Positions 1 to 9,986 of a stretch of 64,000 nucleotides of DNA are shown piece after piece. Origin of the DNA: Clostridia bacterium. GTDB lineage: Bacteria; Bacillota; Clostridia; Christensenellales; UBA1242. Position numbers and translations under genes: made by a program. Numbering within the stretch: the first letter of the stretch is position 1; each line of letters starts with the position of its first letter. Below the pieces are notes generated by a model, which worked only from the letters and a program-made list of their open reading frames with translations, had not been told where the DNA came from and did not search any database. The stretch spans positions 124,001 through 188,000 of the forward strand of contig JAAWCQ010000004.1 of assembly GCA_022793335.1 (NCBI GenBank). The letters run 5' to 3'.

Positions 1-245
1 GGATTTTCTTCCAAGAATTTTGAATAGTTGGTTGAAACAACTTCATCAAAAGCCTCATCAAAAAATACAGTATCACCATAGTTTTGTTCAATAACCTTTC
101 TTGGAGCCTTTCCCTTTCTAAATCCTTGAATATTAAATCTTCCTTTATTTTGCTCGTAAGCACGCTCCATTGCTTGTTCCCATTCTTCCTTAGAAACTTT
201 AATATTCAAAACGCCTTTTTTATCAATTTTTTCAAATGTAAACAT
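1..245 (-). CDS. tig: Trigger factor, N-terminal part (runs off the left edge)
   Basis: Only the first 81 codons are in the window; the gene continues past base 1. The translation begins MFTFEKIDKKGVLNIKVS and contains GFRKGKAPRKVIE, which matches the ribosome-docking signature (GFRxGKxP) of the trigger factor N-terminal domain. The protein is a ribosome-bound chaperone and prolyl isomerase that meets nascent chains at the exit tunnel (family knowledge). The ATG at 243-245 follows an AAGGAG ribosome binding site. A promoter with -35 TTGCTT and -10 TATTAT lies just upstream. The PPIase and C-terminal domains cannot be judged here. Confidence 0.93.
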   Translation of the reverse strand, partial: MFTFEKIDKKGVLNIKVSKEEWEQAMERAYEQNKGRFNIQGFRKGKAPRKVIEQNYGDTVFFDEAFDEVVSTNYSKFLEEN

Positions 246-281
246 AATATCTCCTTTTCCTCTTTCTAAATTTACTATAAA

Positions 282-310
282 ATAATAGCATAATTCTCAA
301 TTTTAAGCAA
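282..310 (-). promoter_or_regulatory. Predicted sigma-A promoter of tig
   Basis: On the minus strand a -35 TTGCTT (305-310) is separated by 17 nt from a -10 TATTAT (282-287). The 18 nt covering the -35 region (301-318) recur exactly in the recJ promoter at 19778-19795. Confidence 0.6.
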
Positions 311-336
311 GCAAATTTCAATGCAATTTCAATCGA

Positions 337-726
337 TTAAAATTTTATAAAAGCAACAATAGAAATTGCAAGCAAACTTATCATAAACAAAATTTTGAAT
401 ATATCCAAAGCTTTATCAAGTCTCAAACTTTTTTTATACTTTTTTATGTAAAGCTCTATATTCGCATCAAATTCATCTTTAGTAATATTGTATAAATTTA
501 TCATTTCCGCACGATAGCCTCTGAAATCATCATCAAAATAGGTGTAGTATTCTTCTATAAAATCCAATATCAGCATAACCACCCAATATATACAAAAAAG
601 CACCAAAAAAGGCAGTGCGACAAAAACGAAGTCAGCCCATACTGCCTTTAATGCCAAAAATAAAACCATAAATCCCAGCAAAATCGCTGAAATAAGCCAT
701 CTTTTTTTTATGAATTTTTTAAACAT
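337..726 (-). CDS. Small membrane protein of unknown function
   Basis: A 129-residue protein. Hydrophobic segments lie near residues 11-30, 35-55 and 108-127, separated by an acidic/aromatic stretch (EEYYTYFDDDFRGY) and a lysine-rich cytoplasmic-looking loop. I do not recognise a family. Its first 8 bases overlap the end of the upstream gene at 719, so the two are probably translated together at the end of the gap operon. The start is ATG at 726. No catalytic motif is visible. Confidence 0.6.
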   Translation of the reverse strand: MFKKFIKKRWLISAILLGFMVLFLALKAVWADFVFVALPFLVLFCIYWVVMLILDFIEEYYTYFDDDFRGYRAEMINLYNITKDEFDANIELYIKKYKKSLRLDKALDIFKILFMISLLAISIVAFIKF

Positions 727-1078
727 TTAATATAAACAATACTACAATAGTCACAACAAAAATAACATAACAAACTATCCATGCAATAGAACGATGTTTT
801 CTAACCCATGTAAATGCAAGACAAATACAAATGACATAGGCGATAACCTCTCCAACTGAATTGAAGGCATCAGACAGTTTTGTGTTGCCCTTTAAAACCA
901 AGGTCAATAGAAGAGCAACAGCAATGCAGCCTATTCCAATATAGGCAACAAAGGCAAGCACTGAATTAAAGCCTTCAAACTTTTTAGCAGTCTTCACCTT
1001 TTCCTTTTTCTTCTTTTTTTTGCCGTTTGACTCTTCTATAGTTTGAGAATCAACTTTATACTCGTTTTTATTTTCCAC
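719..1078 (-). CDS. Small membrane protein with lysine-rich N-terminus
   Basis: About 119 residues. A charged N-terminus with a run of lysines (GKKKKKKEKVK) is followed by three hydrophobic segments. No ATG is available. The GTG at 1078 is chosen because GAGGTG sits immediately upstream; a GTG at 1084 is also possible. The gene starts just after the GAPDH stop codon (1090-1092), so it is likely the next cistron of the same mRNA. Unknown function; the overlap with the following membrane protein gene suggests the two work as a pair. Confidence 0.5.
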   Translation of the reverse strand: MENKNEYKVDSQTIEESNGKKKKKKEKVKTAKKFEGFNSVLAFVAYIGIGCIAVALLLTLVLKGNTKLSDAFNSVGEVIAYVICICLAFTWVRKHRSIAWIVCYVIFVVTIVVLFILNV

Positions 1079-1089
1079 TCTCACCTCAA

Positions 1090-3044
<1,955 letters not shown>

Positions 3045-3052
3045 AAGTTACC

Positions 3053-3475
3053 TCAATATTTTTTTATTCTTCTTGAATGCCTGCCACCCTCAAAATCAGT
3101 TGTTAAAAACACTTTGATTATTTTAATTGCCTTTCTAGCTGAAATAAATCTTCCTGGCAAACATAACACATTTGCGTCATTGTGCCTTCTGGAAAGCTCT
3201 GCAAATTTTTCGCTTTGACAAAGCGCCGCTCTGATTTTTGGATGTCTGTTTGCAACTATGCTCATTCCAATTCCACTTCCGCAAATATAAATGCCAACAT
3301 TTCTTGGGTCTTCTGTCACCTTAACATTTGCAGCCTTTGCAAAATCTGGATAATCATCAAGCTGTTCTTTTGAATAACAGCCTACATCGATTGCAATAAT
3401 ATTTTCACGATTAAAAAACTTCTTTATTTCCTCTTTTAAAGGATAACCCGCATGGTCACTTGCCAAAATTATCAT
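3053..3475 (-). CDS. rpiB: Ribose-5-phosphate isomerase B
   Basis: 140 residues. It begins MIILASDHAGYPLKEEIK and has the loop GSGIGMSIVANRHP and the segment RRHNDANVLCLPGRF typical of the RpiB/LacAB family. It interconverts ribose 5-phosphate and ribulose 5-phosphate in the pentose phosphate pathway. An in-frame GTG 12 nt earlier exists, but the ATG at 3475 is preferred because GGAGAG is properly spaced before it and it forms an ATGA overlap with the stop of the upstream phosphatase gene. The same gene pair (ywlE-ywlF) is adjacent in Bacillus subtilis. Confidence 0.95.
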   Translation of the reverse strand: MIILASDHAGYPLKEEIKKFFNRENIIAIDVGCYSKEQLDDYPDFAKAANVKVTEDPRNVGIYICGSGIGMSIVANRHPKIRAALCQSEKFAELSRRHNDANVLCLPGRFISARKAIKIIKVFLTTDFEGGRHSRRIKKY

Positions 3476-3900
3476 ATTTCTCTCCACATATTGATTTTTA
3501 CCGTCAAGCTTTCAATAGCTTGCTTTATCATTTTTGCTGTAGCATAGTAAACTTCTTCATCTTGCCCATAAGGGTCAACTATATCCTCACCGATAAGACT
3601 TTTCATCGTGATTATTTTGGATGAATTTATCTGATTTTTCATATTTTCATTCATCACAATATAAAGCGTATCTTTGTCAATTTTTCCAAGTTTAACTGAT
3701 TTTCTGTTTGCAGCTGAAGCTCTTAGCCTCTTCAAAACTCTTTTTGCATTTTCAGCAATATTTTCACCATTCGCCCTAAGCCCTCTGGATGAAACTTTAA
3801 CATCTTGAATTTTATGGTCTTTAAGATGTTTTTTCATCAGCCTTTCAGCCATTATCGAACGGCAAGTATTTCCAGTGCAGACAAAACAAATTTTTATCAT
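3472..3900 (-). CDS. ywlE: Low-molecular-weight phosphatase, probable protein-arginine phosphatase
   Basis: 142 residues. The N-terminus MIKICFVCTGNTCRSIMAE holds the C(X)5R P-loop of the low-molecular-weight phosphatase fold, and VDPYGQDEEVY supplies the general-acid Asp. The Thr in CTGNTCRS is the residue associated with arginine phosphatase activity in YwlE, so removal of phosphate from McsB-labelled arginines is the likely role; tyrosine phosphatase activity is the alternative. Its neighbour rpiB matches the B. subtilis ywlE-ywlF order, which supports the assignment. No mcsB gene is in this window. Confidence 0.85.
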   Translation of the reverse strand: MIKICFVCTGNTCRSIMAERLMKKHLKDHKIQDVKVSSRGLRANGENIAENAKRVLKRLRASAANRKSVKLGKIDKDTLYIVMNENMKNQINSSKIITMKSLIGEDIVDPYGQDEEVYYATAKMIKQAIESLTVKINMWREI

Positions 3901-3943
3901 AATGACTCCCTTCTTCCCAAAAAAAAGAAACCAAAAATAATGA

Positions 3944-4261
3944 TTAAAAAATCATCTTTTTTGATTGCCATAATTTATCTAAATTATACTTTTCTCTTGC
4001 TTGTGGAATAAATGAATGTATTACAATTTTATCAAAATCGAAGACAATCCATTCCCCCTTATTGAAGCCTTCTGGATACTTTTCTATGCCAAAATCTTCC
4101 ATTAAAGCACATGCAAGTCTTTTATTGTATGCAACTGATGGAGTAGAAAGAATTATGCCATAATCAAAAGTTTGTTCCTCTTTTGACAAATCAAAGATGG
4201 CTATATCTTTATATTTTTTTTCTTTAAGATATTCATATAAATCATTTAAACGCTCTTTCAC
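3944..4261 (-). CDS. rsfS: Ribosomal silencing factor RsfS
   Basis: 105 residues. The segments KKYKDIAIFDLS, SVAYNKRLACALME and GEWIVFDFDKIVIHSF follow the RsfS/Iojap family pattern (usually 105-120 residues). The protein binds L14 on the large subunit and blocks subunit joining during slow growth (family knowledge). The start is a GTG at 4261 with GAGGGG close upstream. A consensus promoter at 4281-4309 drives it, and it heads the run of genes that continues to the phosphatase, rpiB and gap. Confidence 0.88.
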   Translation of the reverse strand: MKERLNDLYEYLKEKKYKDIAIFDLSKEEQTFDYGIILSTPSVAYNKRLACALMEDFGIEKYPEGFNKGEWIVFDFDKIVIHSFIPQAREKYNLDKLWQSKKMIF

Positions 4262-4280
4262 AGCCCCTCACTTTTTATTA

Positions 4281-4309
4281 AGTATAATATTTATTTATTT
4301 TCTTGTCAA
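4281..4309 (-). promoter_or_regulatory. Strong sigma-A promoter of the rsfS operon
   Basis: Minus strand: -35 TTGACA (4304-4309), 17-nt spacer, -10 TATACT (4281-4286). It lies in the divergent region between rsfS and the plus-strand gene at 4350, with a predicted start about 13 nt before the rsfS GTG. Confidence 0.75.
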
Positions 4310-4349
4310 ATAAATGTCTAAATATTTTTAAAATGATAATAATTTAAAC

Positions 4350-5156
4350 ATGAAAAAAGTTTTATTTATATTTCAATCAATTTTTAAGTTTTCTCTTATC
4401 TTTCTGTTTTGTTTTATTTGGACAAGATTTTTAAAACAACCACTATGGTTGACCTTTGTCCTAGCCACAATTTTAACTGTGATTGTCATTTTAATTACTC
4501 GTGTTTTAAACAAGAAAAACAAACTTAAACAAAACTTAAAACAAAGCGAAAAAGAAGCTGCTGAAAACATGTTTTTATCCTTGCTTTCAGATAAAAATCA
4601 TCTTAAATTCTTTTTGGAACTTACAAAAAGCAGACATCCAAATGCAATAATTAAAAATGACTATATTTTAATCACTCACCAAGACAATTCAAAAGTGATT
4701 TTATTGCCATTTATAAACATGCAAATGCTTTCTCTAAACGACATTGCAATCTACGCAAAACTTTGCAAATCTCAAAAAGCCGATAAAATAATAATTCTAT
4801 GCCATGACTATGACAAACAGTCCATTGCTTTTTCTAAAAATTTTGACATAGAAATGCTTATACTTGACAGATTTGACACCTACAGCATGCTTTATAAAGA
4901 ATATGATTTCTATCCCGAAATAACTATGAAATATAAAAAAGATGCAGCCCTTACCTTTAAAGAGCTGCTTGCATATTCTTTTAATAAATCTAGGTCAAAA
5001 GGTTATATTTTTGCATCCATCATATTGTTTATAACTTCATTTTTCGTCAAAATCAACATCTATTATTGCATTTGCGCTTCCATTCTTCTTATATTTGCTT
5101 TTATTTCATATATCAACCCAAAATATAATAAAATCAAATCAAGTGAATTGATTTAG
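4350..5156 (+). CDS. Membrane protein with a cytoplasmic Mrr-like (restriction-endonuclease-fold) core
   Basis: 268 residues. Two transmembrane helices (about 10-28 and 32-50) are followed by a soluble region (60-205) and two more helices (about 215-232 and 235-252). In the soluble part, NAIIKNDYILITHQDN, then KADKIIILCHDYDKQSIAFSK, then FDIEMLILDRFDTYSML, resembles the core beta-alpha-beta of Mrr-type domains. The catalytic D-(D/E)xK triad is not evident, so a non-nucleolytic role is likely. This is inference; no family name is claimed. The gene stands alone on the plus strand, divergent from rsfS and convergent with yhbY. Confidence 0.55.
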   Translation: MKKVLFIFQSIFKFSLIFLFCFIWTRFLKQPLWLTFVLATILTVIVILITRVLNKKNKLKQNLKQSEKEAAENMFLSLLSDKNHLKFFLELTKSRHPNAIIKNDYILITHQDNSKVILLPFINMQMLSLNDIAIYAKLCKSQKADKIIILCHDYDKQSIAFSKNFDIEMLILDRFDTYSMLYKEYDFYPEITMKYKKDAALTFKELLAYSFNKSRSKGYIFASIILFITSFFVKINIYYCICASILLIFAFISYINPKYNKIKSSELI

Positions 5157-5185
5157 TAGTTATAATTTAATAACATAATAGCTTG

Positions 5186-5482
5186 TTATATAAGCTCTAT
5201 ATGTTTAATATCTTTCTTAGATGACTTGCGATAAACAATCAATGTATGCCCTACAACTTGCACAGGCTCAGCCCCAGTTTTTTCACAAATCAAGCTCATC
5301 ATATCTTTTGGCGTAATCGCTGAGTTGTTTAAAACTTTAATTTTTACAAGCTCGCGCGCTTCCAAAAGCCCTACAAGTGTTTTTTCAGAATTTTCACTAA
5401 ATCCATCTTTACCTATTTGCATTACAGGCTCAAGAGCATTTCCAAGCCCCCTCAAGAATGCTCTTTGTTTTGTTGTAATCAT
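5186..5482 (-). CDS. yhbY: YhbY/CRM-domain RNA-binding protein
   Basis: 98 residues. The protein is a stand-alone CRM domain: MITTKQRAFLRGLGNALEPVM, then IGKDGFSENSEKTLV containing the GxxG-type loop, and VVGHTLIVYRKS at the C-terminal strand. CRM proteins of this type associate with pre-50S ribosomes (family knowledge). It lies upstream of nothing else on its mRNA; obg is 109 nt upstream. The grouping with obg and rsfS in one region points to ribosome assembly. Confidence 0.92.
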   Translation of the reverse strand: MITTKQRAFLRGLGNALEPVMQIGKDGFSENSEKTLVGLLEARELVKIKVLNNSAITPKDMMSLICEKTGAEPVQVVGHTLIVYRKSSKKDIKHIELI

Positions 5483-5591
5483 AATTATCTCCTATTGTTT
5501 TATTTTATATTTTAAATTGATTTAAGCTTTAATGTCTTAAATATTTTAAAATTGATTTTCTTAATTTATATTGAAGAAGCTACTTTTTAAA

Positions 5592-6860
5592 TTATTCAGT
5601 ATACTCAAAAACTGCATCTTTAATTTTTATAGTGCTGCCATTTTTAAGCCCTCTTTCTTTAAGCATATCAATAATGCCCATTGTTTCAAGACGCTTTTGA
5701 AAATAAGCAAACGAGCGAGTATCTGAAAGAACAATTCCTCTTGCAAATTCGTCAATCTTTCCACCACTTACTACAAACGCGCCTTCATCATCTCTTGTGA
5801 TGATTATTGATACTTTATCTTTGGCATCAAAATCAAATTTTTCAATCTCAAGAGGTGGCTTTTTAGGAATTTTGCTAAGCAATTCAAGCACTTTGAGTTT
5901 TACTTCATCAATTCCTTTATAAGTCGCACCAGAAATCAACATACACTCACCACCTACTTCTTTCTTATAGCGGTCAATTCGACTGTTTAATGTCTCTTCA
6001 TCAAGCAAATCAACTTTTGACAACAGCACAATTTGTGGAGTTTTGGTCAGCTCGTGACTATACAACGCAAGCTCTTTATTGATAACATGAAAATCTTCAA
6101 TAAAATCTCGTCCATCACTTTGTGATATGTCTACCAAATGCAGCAATAATCGCACCCTTTCAACATGTTTTAAAAAATAATGTCCAAGACCTTGCCCATC
6201 ACTTGCACCCTTGATAATTCCAGGTATATCAGCAACAACAAAGGTCTGTCCTTTAACCTCGCATACTCCAAGATTTGGATAAAGTGTTGTAAAAGGATAA
6301 TTTGCAATCTTAGGATTTGCATTTGATATGCAAGAAAGCAAAGTTGATTTTCCTGCGTTAGGAAAGCCCACAAGGCCCACATCAGCAATAGTTTTAAGCT
6401 CTAAAATAACCTCTCTTGACTTTGTCTCTTCTCCAGATTGAGAAAAATGAGGTGCTTGTTTAATAGAAGATTTATAGTAAGCATTACCATGCCCGCCTTC
6501 ACCGCCTTTCAAAGCAATAAATCTCATTCCATCTTCATATAAATCAGCAATAATCTTTCCACTTTCGTTGTCTATGAGCACTGTTCCGCAAGGCACTTTG
6601 ATAATCTTGTCCGCACCTTTAGCACCAGTTTTCAGGCGTTGCCCACCATTATTCCCATTTTCAGCAAAAAACTTCTTATGAAAACGAAAGTCATACAAAG
6701 TGTTTAAATCTTTTGTTGCAACAAACACAACATCTCCACCTTTGCCGCCTTCTCCACCATCTGGGCCGCCGTTTGCTGTTTGTGCAGTATGCAAAAATGA
6801 GGCAGAACCATTTCCGCCATTTCCTGCTTTAATAATAATTTTTGTTCTATCTAAAAACAT
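5592..6860 (-). CDS. obg: GTPase Obg
   Basis: 422 residues. The glycine-rich Obg fold covers about 1-158 (many GGxGG segments). The G domain has the P-loop GFPNAGKS (165-172), DIPG for G3 and SKVD for G4. A C-terminal OCT domain covers about 345-422. Obg is an essential GTPase of 50S assembly and, in spore formers, is tied to the stress and sporulation phosphorelay (family knowledge). The ATG at 6860 follows GAGGTGG. All expected domains are present, nothing unusual. Confidence 0.97.
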   Translation of the reverse strand: MFLDRTKIIIKAGNGGNGSASFLHTAQTANGGPDGGEGGKGGDVVFVATKDLNTLYDFRFHKKFFAENGNNGGQRLKTGAKGADKIIKVPCGTVLIDNESGKIIADLYEDGMRFIALKGGEGGHGNAYYKSSIKQAPHFSQSGEETKSREVILELKTIADVGLVGFPNAGKSTLLSCISNANPKIANYPFTTLYPNLGVCEVKGQTFVVADIPGIIKGASDGQGLGHYFLKHVERVRLLLHLVDISQSDGRDFIEDFHVINKELALYSHELTKTPQIVLLSKVDLLDEETLNSRIDRYKKEVGGECMLISGATYKGIDEVKLKVLELLSKIPKKPPLEIEKFDFDAKDKVSIIITRDDEGAFVVSGGKIDEFARGIVLSDTRSFAYFQKRLETMGIIDMLKERGLKNGSTIKIKDAVFEYTE

Positions 6861-6917
6861 TCTATTTCCACCTCATATTGTATGTATATCGCACATATCT
6901 GCTACCATATATAGTAT

Positions 6918-7532
6918 TTATCGTTTTTCAACGCAAATTTCAATAAATGGACACTTTTCACACTCTGGCTTTTGAGCCTTGCAAATATATCTTCCAAAGT
7001 GCACAAGCTGCAAATGTAATTTGCTCCAGTATTTTTTGTCAAATTTATTCATTATTGCTTTTTCGCATTCAAAAGGATTTTCTGTTTTAACAAACCCCAG
7101 CCTATTTGAAACTCTAAGCACATGAGTATCTACTGCCACCGCATCCCCCTTAAAAGCTTCGGCATAAACCACATTTGCAGTTTTACGACCAACACCTGCT
7201 AAGGTTTGCAGTTTATCTAAATCATTTGGCACTTCCCCATTAAAATTTTCAATAAGACTTTTACTCATCGCCAATATATTTTTGGCTTTATTGTGATAAA
7301 AACCACATGAATGAATTTTCTCTTCAAGCTCTTCCTGCGATAATGTCAACATTTTTTGGGGAGTATTATATTCTTTAAACAACTCCCCAGCTACTATATT
7401 GACTCTCTTATCTGTACATTGCGCAGACAATATAACCGCAACCAAAAGCTCATAATTATTTTTATATTCAAGTTCGCATTTTGGCTCTGGAAACAATTCT
7501 TCAAGCTTGTCTACAATTTGAAGCGACTCCAT
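6918..7532 (-). CDS. nth: Endonuclease III (DNA glycosylase/AP lyase)
   Basis: 204 residues. The helix-hairpin-helix LAGVGRKTANVV holds the catalytic Lys, and VDTHVLRVSNRLG holds the catalytic Asp. The C-terminus has the 4Fe-4S pattern C-X6-C-X2-C-X5-C (CKAQKPECEKCPFIEIC). It removes oxidised pyrimidines. An in-frame GTG at 7538 would overlap lysS by the usual 4 nt, but the ATG at 7532 has GAGGTG before it and is preferred. It is translated right after lysS. Confidence 0.95.
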   Translation of the reverse strand: MESLQIVDKLEELFPEPKCELEYKNNYELLVAVILSAQCTDKRVNIVAGELFKEYNTPQKMLTLSQEELEEKIHSCGFYHNKAKNILAMSKSLIENFNGEVPNDLDKLQTLAGVGRKTANVVYAEAFKGDAVAVDTHVLRVSNRLGFVKTENPFECEKAIMNKFDKKYWSKLHLQLVHFGRYICKAQKPECEKCPFIEICVEKR

Positions 7533-7534
7533 AA

Positions 7535-8998
7535 TCACCTCATAAGTGGGAACAAAACAGTATCTCTGATATTTGGTAAATCAAATATAAACTGAATAAA
7601 TCTGTCAATTCCGAAACCAAGCCCTGAAATTGGAGGCATGCCGTGTTCCATTGCAAGCAAGAAATCTTCATCAACATCCATAGTTTCTTCATCACCCAAA
7701 GCTTTTTCTTTAAGTTGATCTTCAAGAAGTTTTCTTTGAAGCACAGGGTCAACAAGCTCTGAATAAGCTTTAACAAGCTCTGCCCCACCCGCAACAAACT
7801 GGAATACATCAATTATTCTGCTGTCTTCATCATTTCTTCGAGCAAGTGGCATAAGGTCTGCTGGATAGTTGTAAATAATTGTAGGATTGATAATGCCAGC
7901 TCTGATTTGTCTCTTGTATAAGAAATCTACAAGCGTACGAACAGTCTTGCATTCTTCAAGGTCTCTTTCGCTGTATAAACCGCTTTCTACAACCTTCTTT
8001 TTCATTTCATCAACATCAGTTATTGCAAGGAAATCAAAGCCAAGCACTTCTCTGAGCTTTTCAATGTAATTTATTCTTGGCCACTCGCAATCAAACTCTA
8101 TTTCTTGACCTTGATAAGTCACTTTTGTCGTTCCAAGACATTCTTTTAAAGTCTTTATTATAAGGTCTTTATAAAACTTCAAGTTGTCTTCAAAATTCCA
8201 ATATGAAGCATACCACTCAACTTGAGTAAACTCTTGTAAGTGATAAGGATCCATACCTTCATTTCTGAAATCTTTTCCAAACTCAAACACTCTGTCGAAA
8301 CCAGCTGCAATACATTGTTTGAGCCAAGTCTCTTTTGCAATTCTTAAATTGCAGTCAATATCAAGAGCATTATGATGAGAGAAGAATGGTTTCGCACTTG
8401 CACCAGAAACGCTTGTTTGAAGAATTGGAGTCTCCACTTCAATAAAACCATTATCTTCAAGATGACGACGAACACAAGAAATAAGCTTGCTTCTTGTCAA
8501 AAACACCTTTCTTGAATTTTCATTTGAAATAAGGTCAAGATATCTTTGCCTATAAATTGTCTCAGTATCACTAAGTCCGTGAAACTTTTCTGGCAATGGT
8601 CTGAGAGTTTTTGAAAGCAAAACTACTTTTTCAGCTTTTACTGTAACTTCTCCGGTTTGAGTAAGATAAACCTCTCCTTCAACGCCAACAAAATCGGCAA
8701 TATCAATCATCTTTTTATAGAAATCATACGCAACTTCATCAAGCTCATTTCTGCCAACAGAAACTTGAATCTTTGCATTTATATCTCGAATTTGAATAAA
8801 ACCAAATTTGCCCATAACGCGCTTAAAAACAATTCTTCCAGCAACTTTAACGCGCTGACCAACCATTTCTCTTGCTTCACTGATAGTGCATGTTCTTTCA
8901 AATTTTTCTTTATAAGGGATTTCCCCCATTTCTCTTAAATCATCAATTTTCTTTTTTCTTATATCTACTTCATTAGATAAAACTTGTGTTTCTGCCAT
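7535..8998 (-). CDS. lysS: Lysyl-tRNA synthetase, class II
   Basis: 487 residues. The OB-fold anticodon-binding domain (about 55-150) contains KVAGRIVFKRVMGKFGFIQIRD. The class II core includes YRQRYLDL, FGKDFRNEGMDPYHLQEFTQ and the motif 3 region GLGFGIDRFIQ. The ATG at 8998 is chosen because AAGGAG precedes it; the upstream in-frame start lacks one. It charges tRNA-Lys. No T-box or lysine riboswitch was seen upstream. The stop overlaps the nth start region. Confidence 0.97.
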   Translation of the reverse strand: MAETQVLSNEVDIRKKKIDDLREMGEIPYKEKFERTCTISEAREMVGQRVKVAGRIVFKRVMGKFGFIQIRDINAKIQVSVGRNELDEVAYDFYKKMIDIADFVGVEGEVYLTQTGEVTVKAEKVVLLSKTLRPLPEKFHGLSDTETIYRQRYLDLISNENSRKVFLTRSKLISCVRRHLEDNGFIEVETPILQTSVSGASAKPFFSHHNALDIDCNLRIAKETWLKQCIAAGFDRVFEFGKDFRNEGMDPYHLQEFTQVEWYASYWNFEDNLKFYKDLIIKTLKECLGTTKVTYQGQEIEFDCEWPRINYIEKLREVLGFDFLAITDVDEMKKKVVESGLYSERDLEECKTVRTLVDFLYKRQIRAGIINPTIIYNYPADLMPLARRNDEDSRIIDVFQFVAGGAELVKAYSELVDPVLQRKLLEDQLKEKALGDEETMDVDEDFLLAMEHGMPPISGLGFGIDRFIQFIFDLPNIRDTVLFPLMR

Positions 8999-9047
8999 GT
9001 AATTCTCCTTTGGGTTTAAATTATCATAAAACGCCAAAAAAGTCAAT

Positions 9048-9587
9048 TTATTTATATCTATTTTTGTAATATTTATAATTTTTTAAAACCTTTCCAAGAT
9101 AATCATTTGTTTCTTTAAAAGGTATTTTATTTAATGTTTTTCCATCCTTAGAATATCGCTCATCTTTAAGCCATGCAGAAACATTACCTTGACCTGCATT
9201 ATAAGCGCAAACAGCCAATTTTTTATCTCCAAAATAATCAACCAAATAAGCCAAATAAAAACTGCCAAGTTTTAAATTATATTTTGCTTCCTTCAGTTTT
9301 TCTTCTTCAAACGCCTCTCCCATTTGACCACTAAGCCACTCTGCCGTGCTTGGCAAAAGTTGCATCAAACCAACCGCGCCTTTACTTGAGACTACACCTT
9401 CTCGAAAACTGCTTTCTACATTTACAACTGAGGCTATCAAAGCACTTTCAACCTTATAATCCGCTGAAAATTCTTTAATAACTTGACTGTATTTCATTGG
9501 ATAATTAAATGAATAAAATGCCCCTACACAAAAGGACAATACAACCGCACATATTGAAAGACTTAAAATTACAAAGAAAGATTTCAT
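9048..9587 (-). CDS. Lytic transglycosylase, SLT family
   Basis: 179 residues. An N-terminal signal anchor (about 4-26) leads to a single SLT/goose-lysozyme-like domain with the catalytic Glu58 in NVESSF, GLMQLLPST (73-81) and AYNAGQGN (128-135). It cleaves peptidoglycan glycan strands to 1,6-anhydro products (family knowledge). The layout resembles small stand-alone transglycosylases such as YjbJ of Bacillus. Upstream of lysS, separated by 49 nt. No cell-wall-binding domain is present. Confidence 0.92.
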   Translation of the reverse strand: MKSFFVILSLSICAVVLSFCVGAFYSFNYPMKYSQVIKEFSADYKVESALIASVVNVESSFREGVVSSKGAVGLMQLLPSTAEWLSGQMGEAFEEEKLKEAKYNLKLGSFYLAYLVDYFGDKKLAVCAYNAGQGNVSAWLKDERYSKDGKTLNKIPFKETNDYLGKVLKNYKYYKNRYK

Positions 9588-9656
9588 GTATTTATTTTAT
9601 TTAGAAAATAATTAAAAATACATTTTTCTCAAATTCATTTATTTCAAATTTAACAT

Positions 9657-9917
9657 TCAACCAAGTTTTTCATAAGTATTATGTTTTCCGTCACTAACAA
9701 CTCTGTAAAATCCGCCAAAAGATCTGAATGGTTTTGACATGATACAACCTTGAACAACATTCAAAATTCTTTCGTCAAACCTTACCGAAATACCACAAGT
9801 AAGACCTGCATCTTTTGGTGTATTTATTACTGATACGCGATATCCAGCCATACTAAGCATGTTTGCAAGATACAAAGTCTCATTCCTTGAACGGAAAACA
9901 GCTAAACAAAAGCGCAT
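9657..9917 (-). CDS. DUF3343-type small protein
   Basis: 86 residues. The pattern AVFRSRNETLYLANMLSMAGYRVSVINTP, then GLTCGISVRF with a Cys, then FRSFGGFYRV fits the DUF3343 family, proposed as a putative sulfur/selenium carrier-like protein because it often sits near selenium or cysteine desulfurase genes. Here it is divergently arranged with a class V cysteine desulfurase at 9987, in keeping with that context. The start ATG follows GGAGG. The conserved Cys41 in LTCG is the candidate functional residue (inference). Confidence 0.8.
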   Translation of the reverse strand: MRFCLAVFRSRNETLYLANMLSMAGYRVSVINTPKDAGLTCGISVRFDERILNVVQGCIMSKPFRSFGGFYRVVSDGKHNTYEKLG

Positions 9918-9986
9918 ATTACCTCCTATGTTTGCACAATTTTCCCTCTTCTACACTATATTGTAAATATAAAGGAAAGTTTACCA

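Noticed and set aside
5160..5185. Possible repeat family with the core ATAACATAATA (near 5170, 11195, 40656 and 60691)
   Set aside because: The core is short and AT-only except one base; copies have different surroundings. Probably chance plus TATAAT-like promoters.
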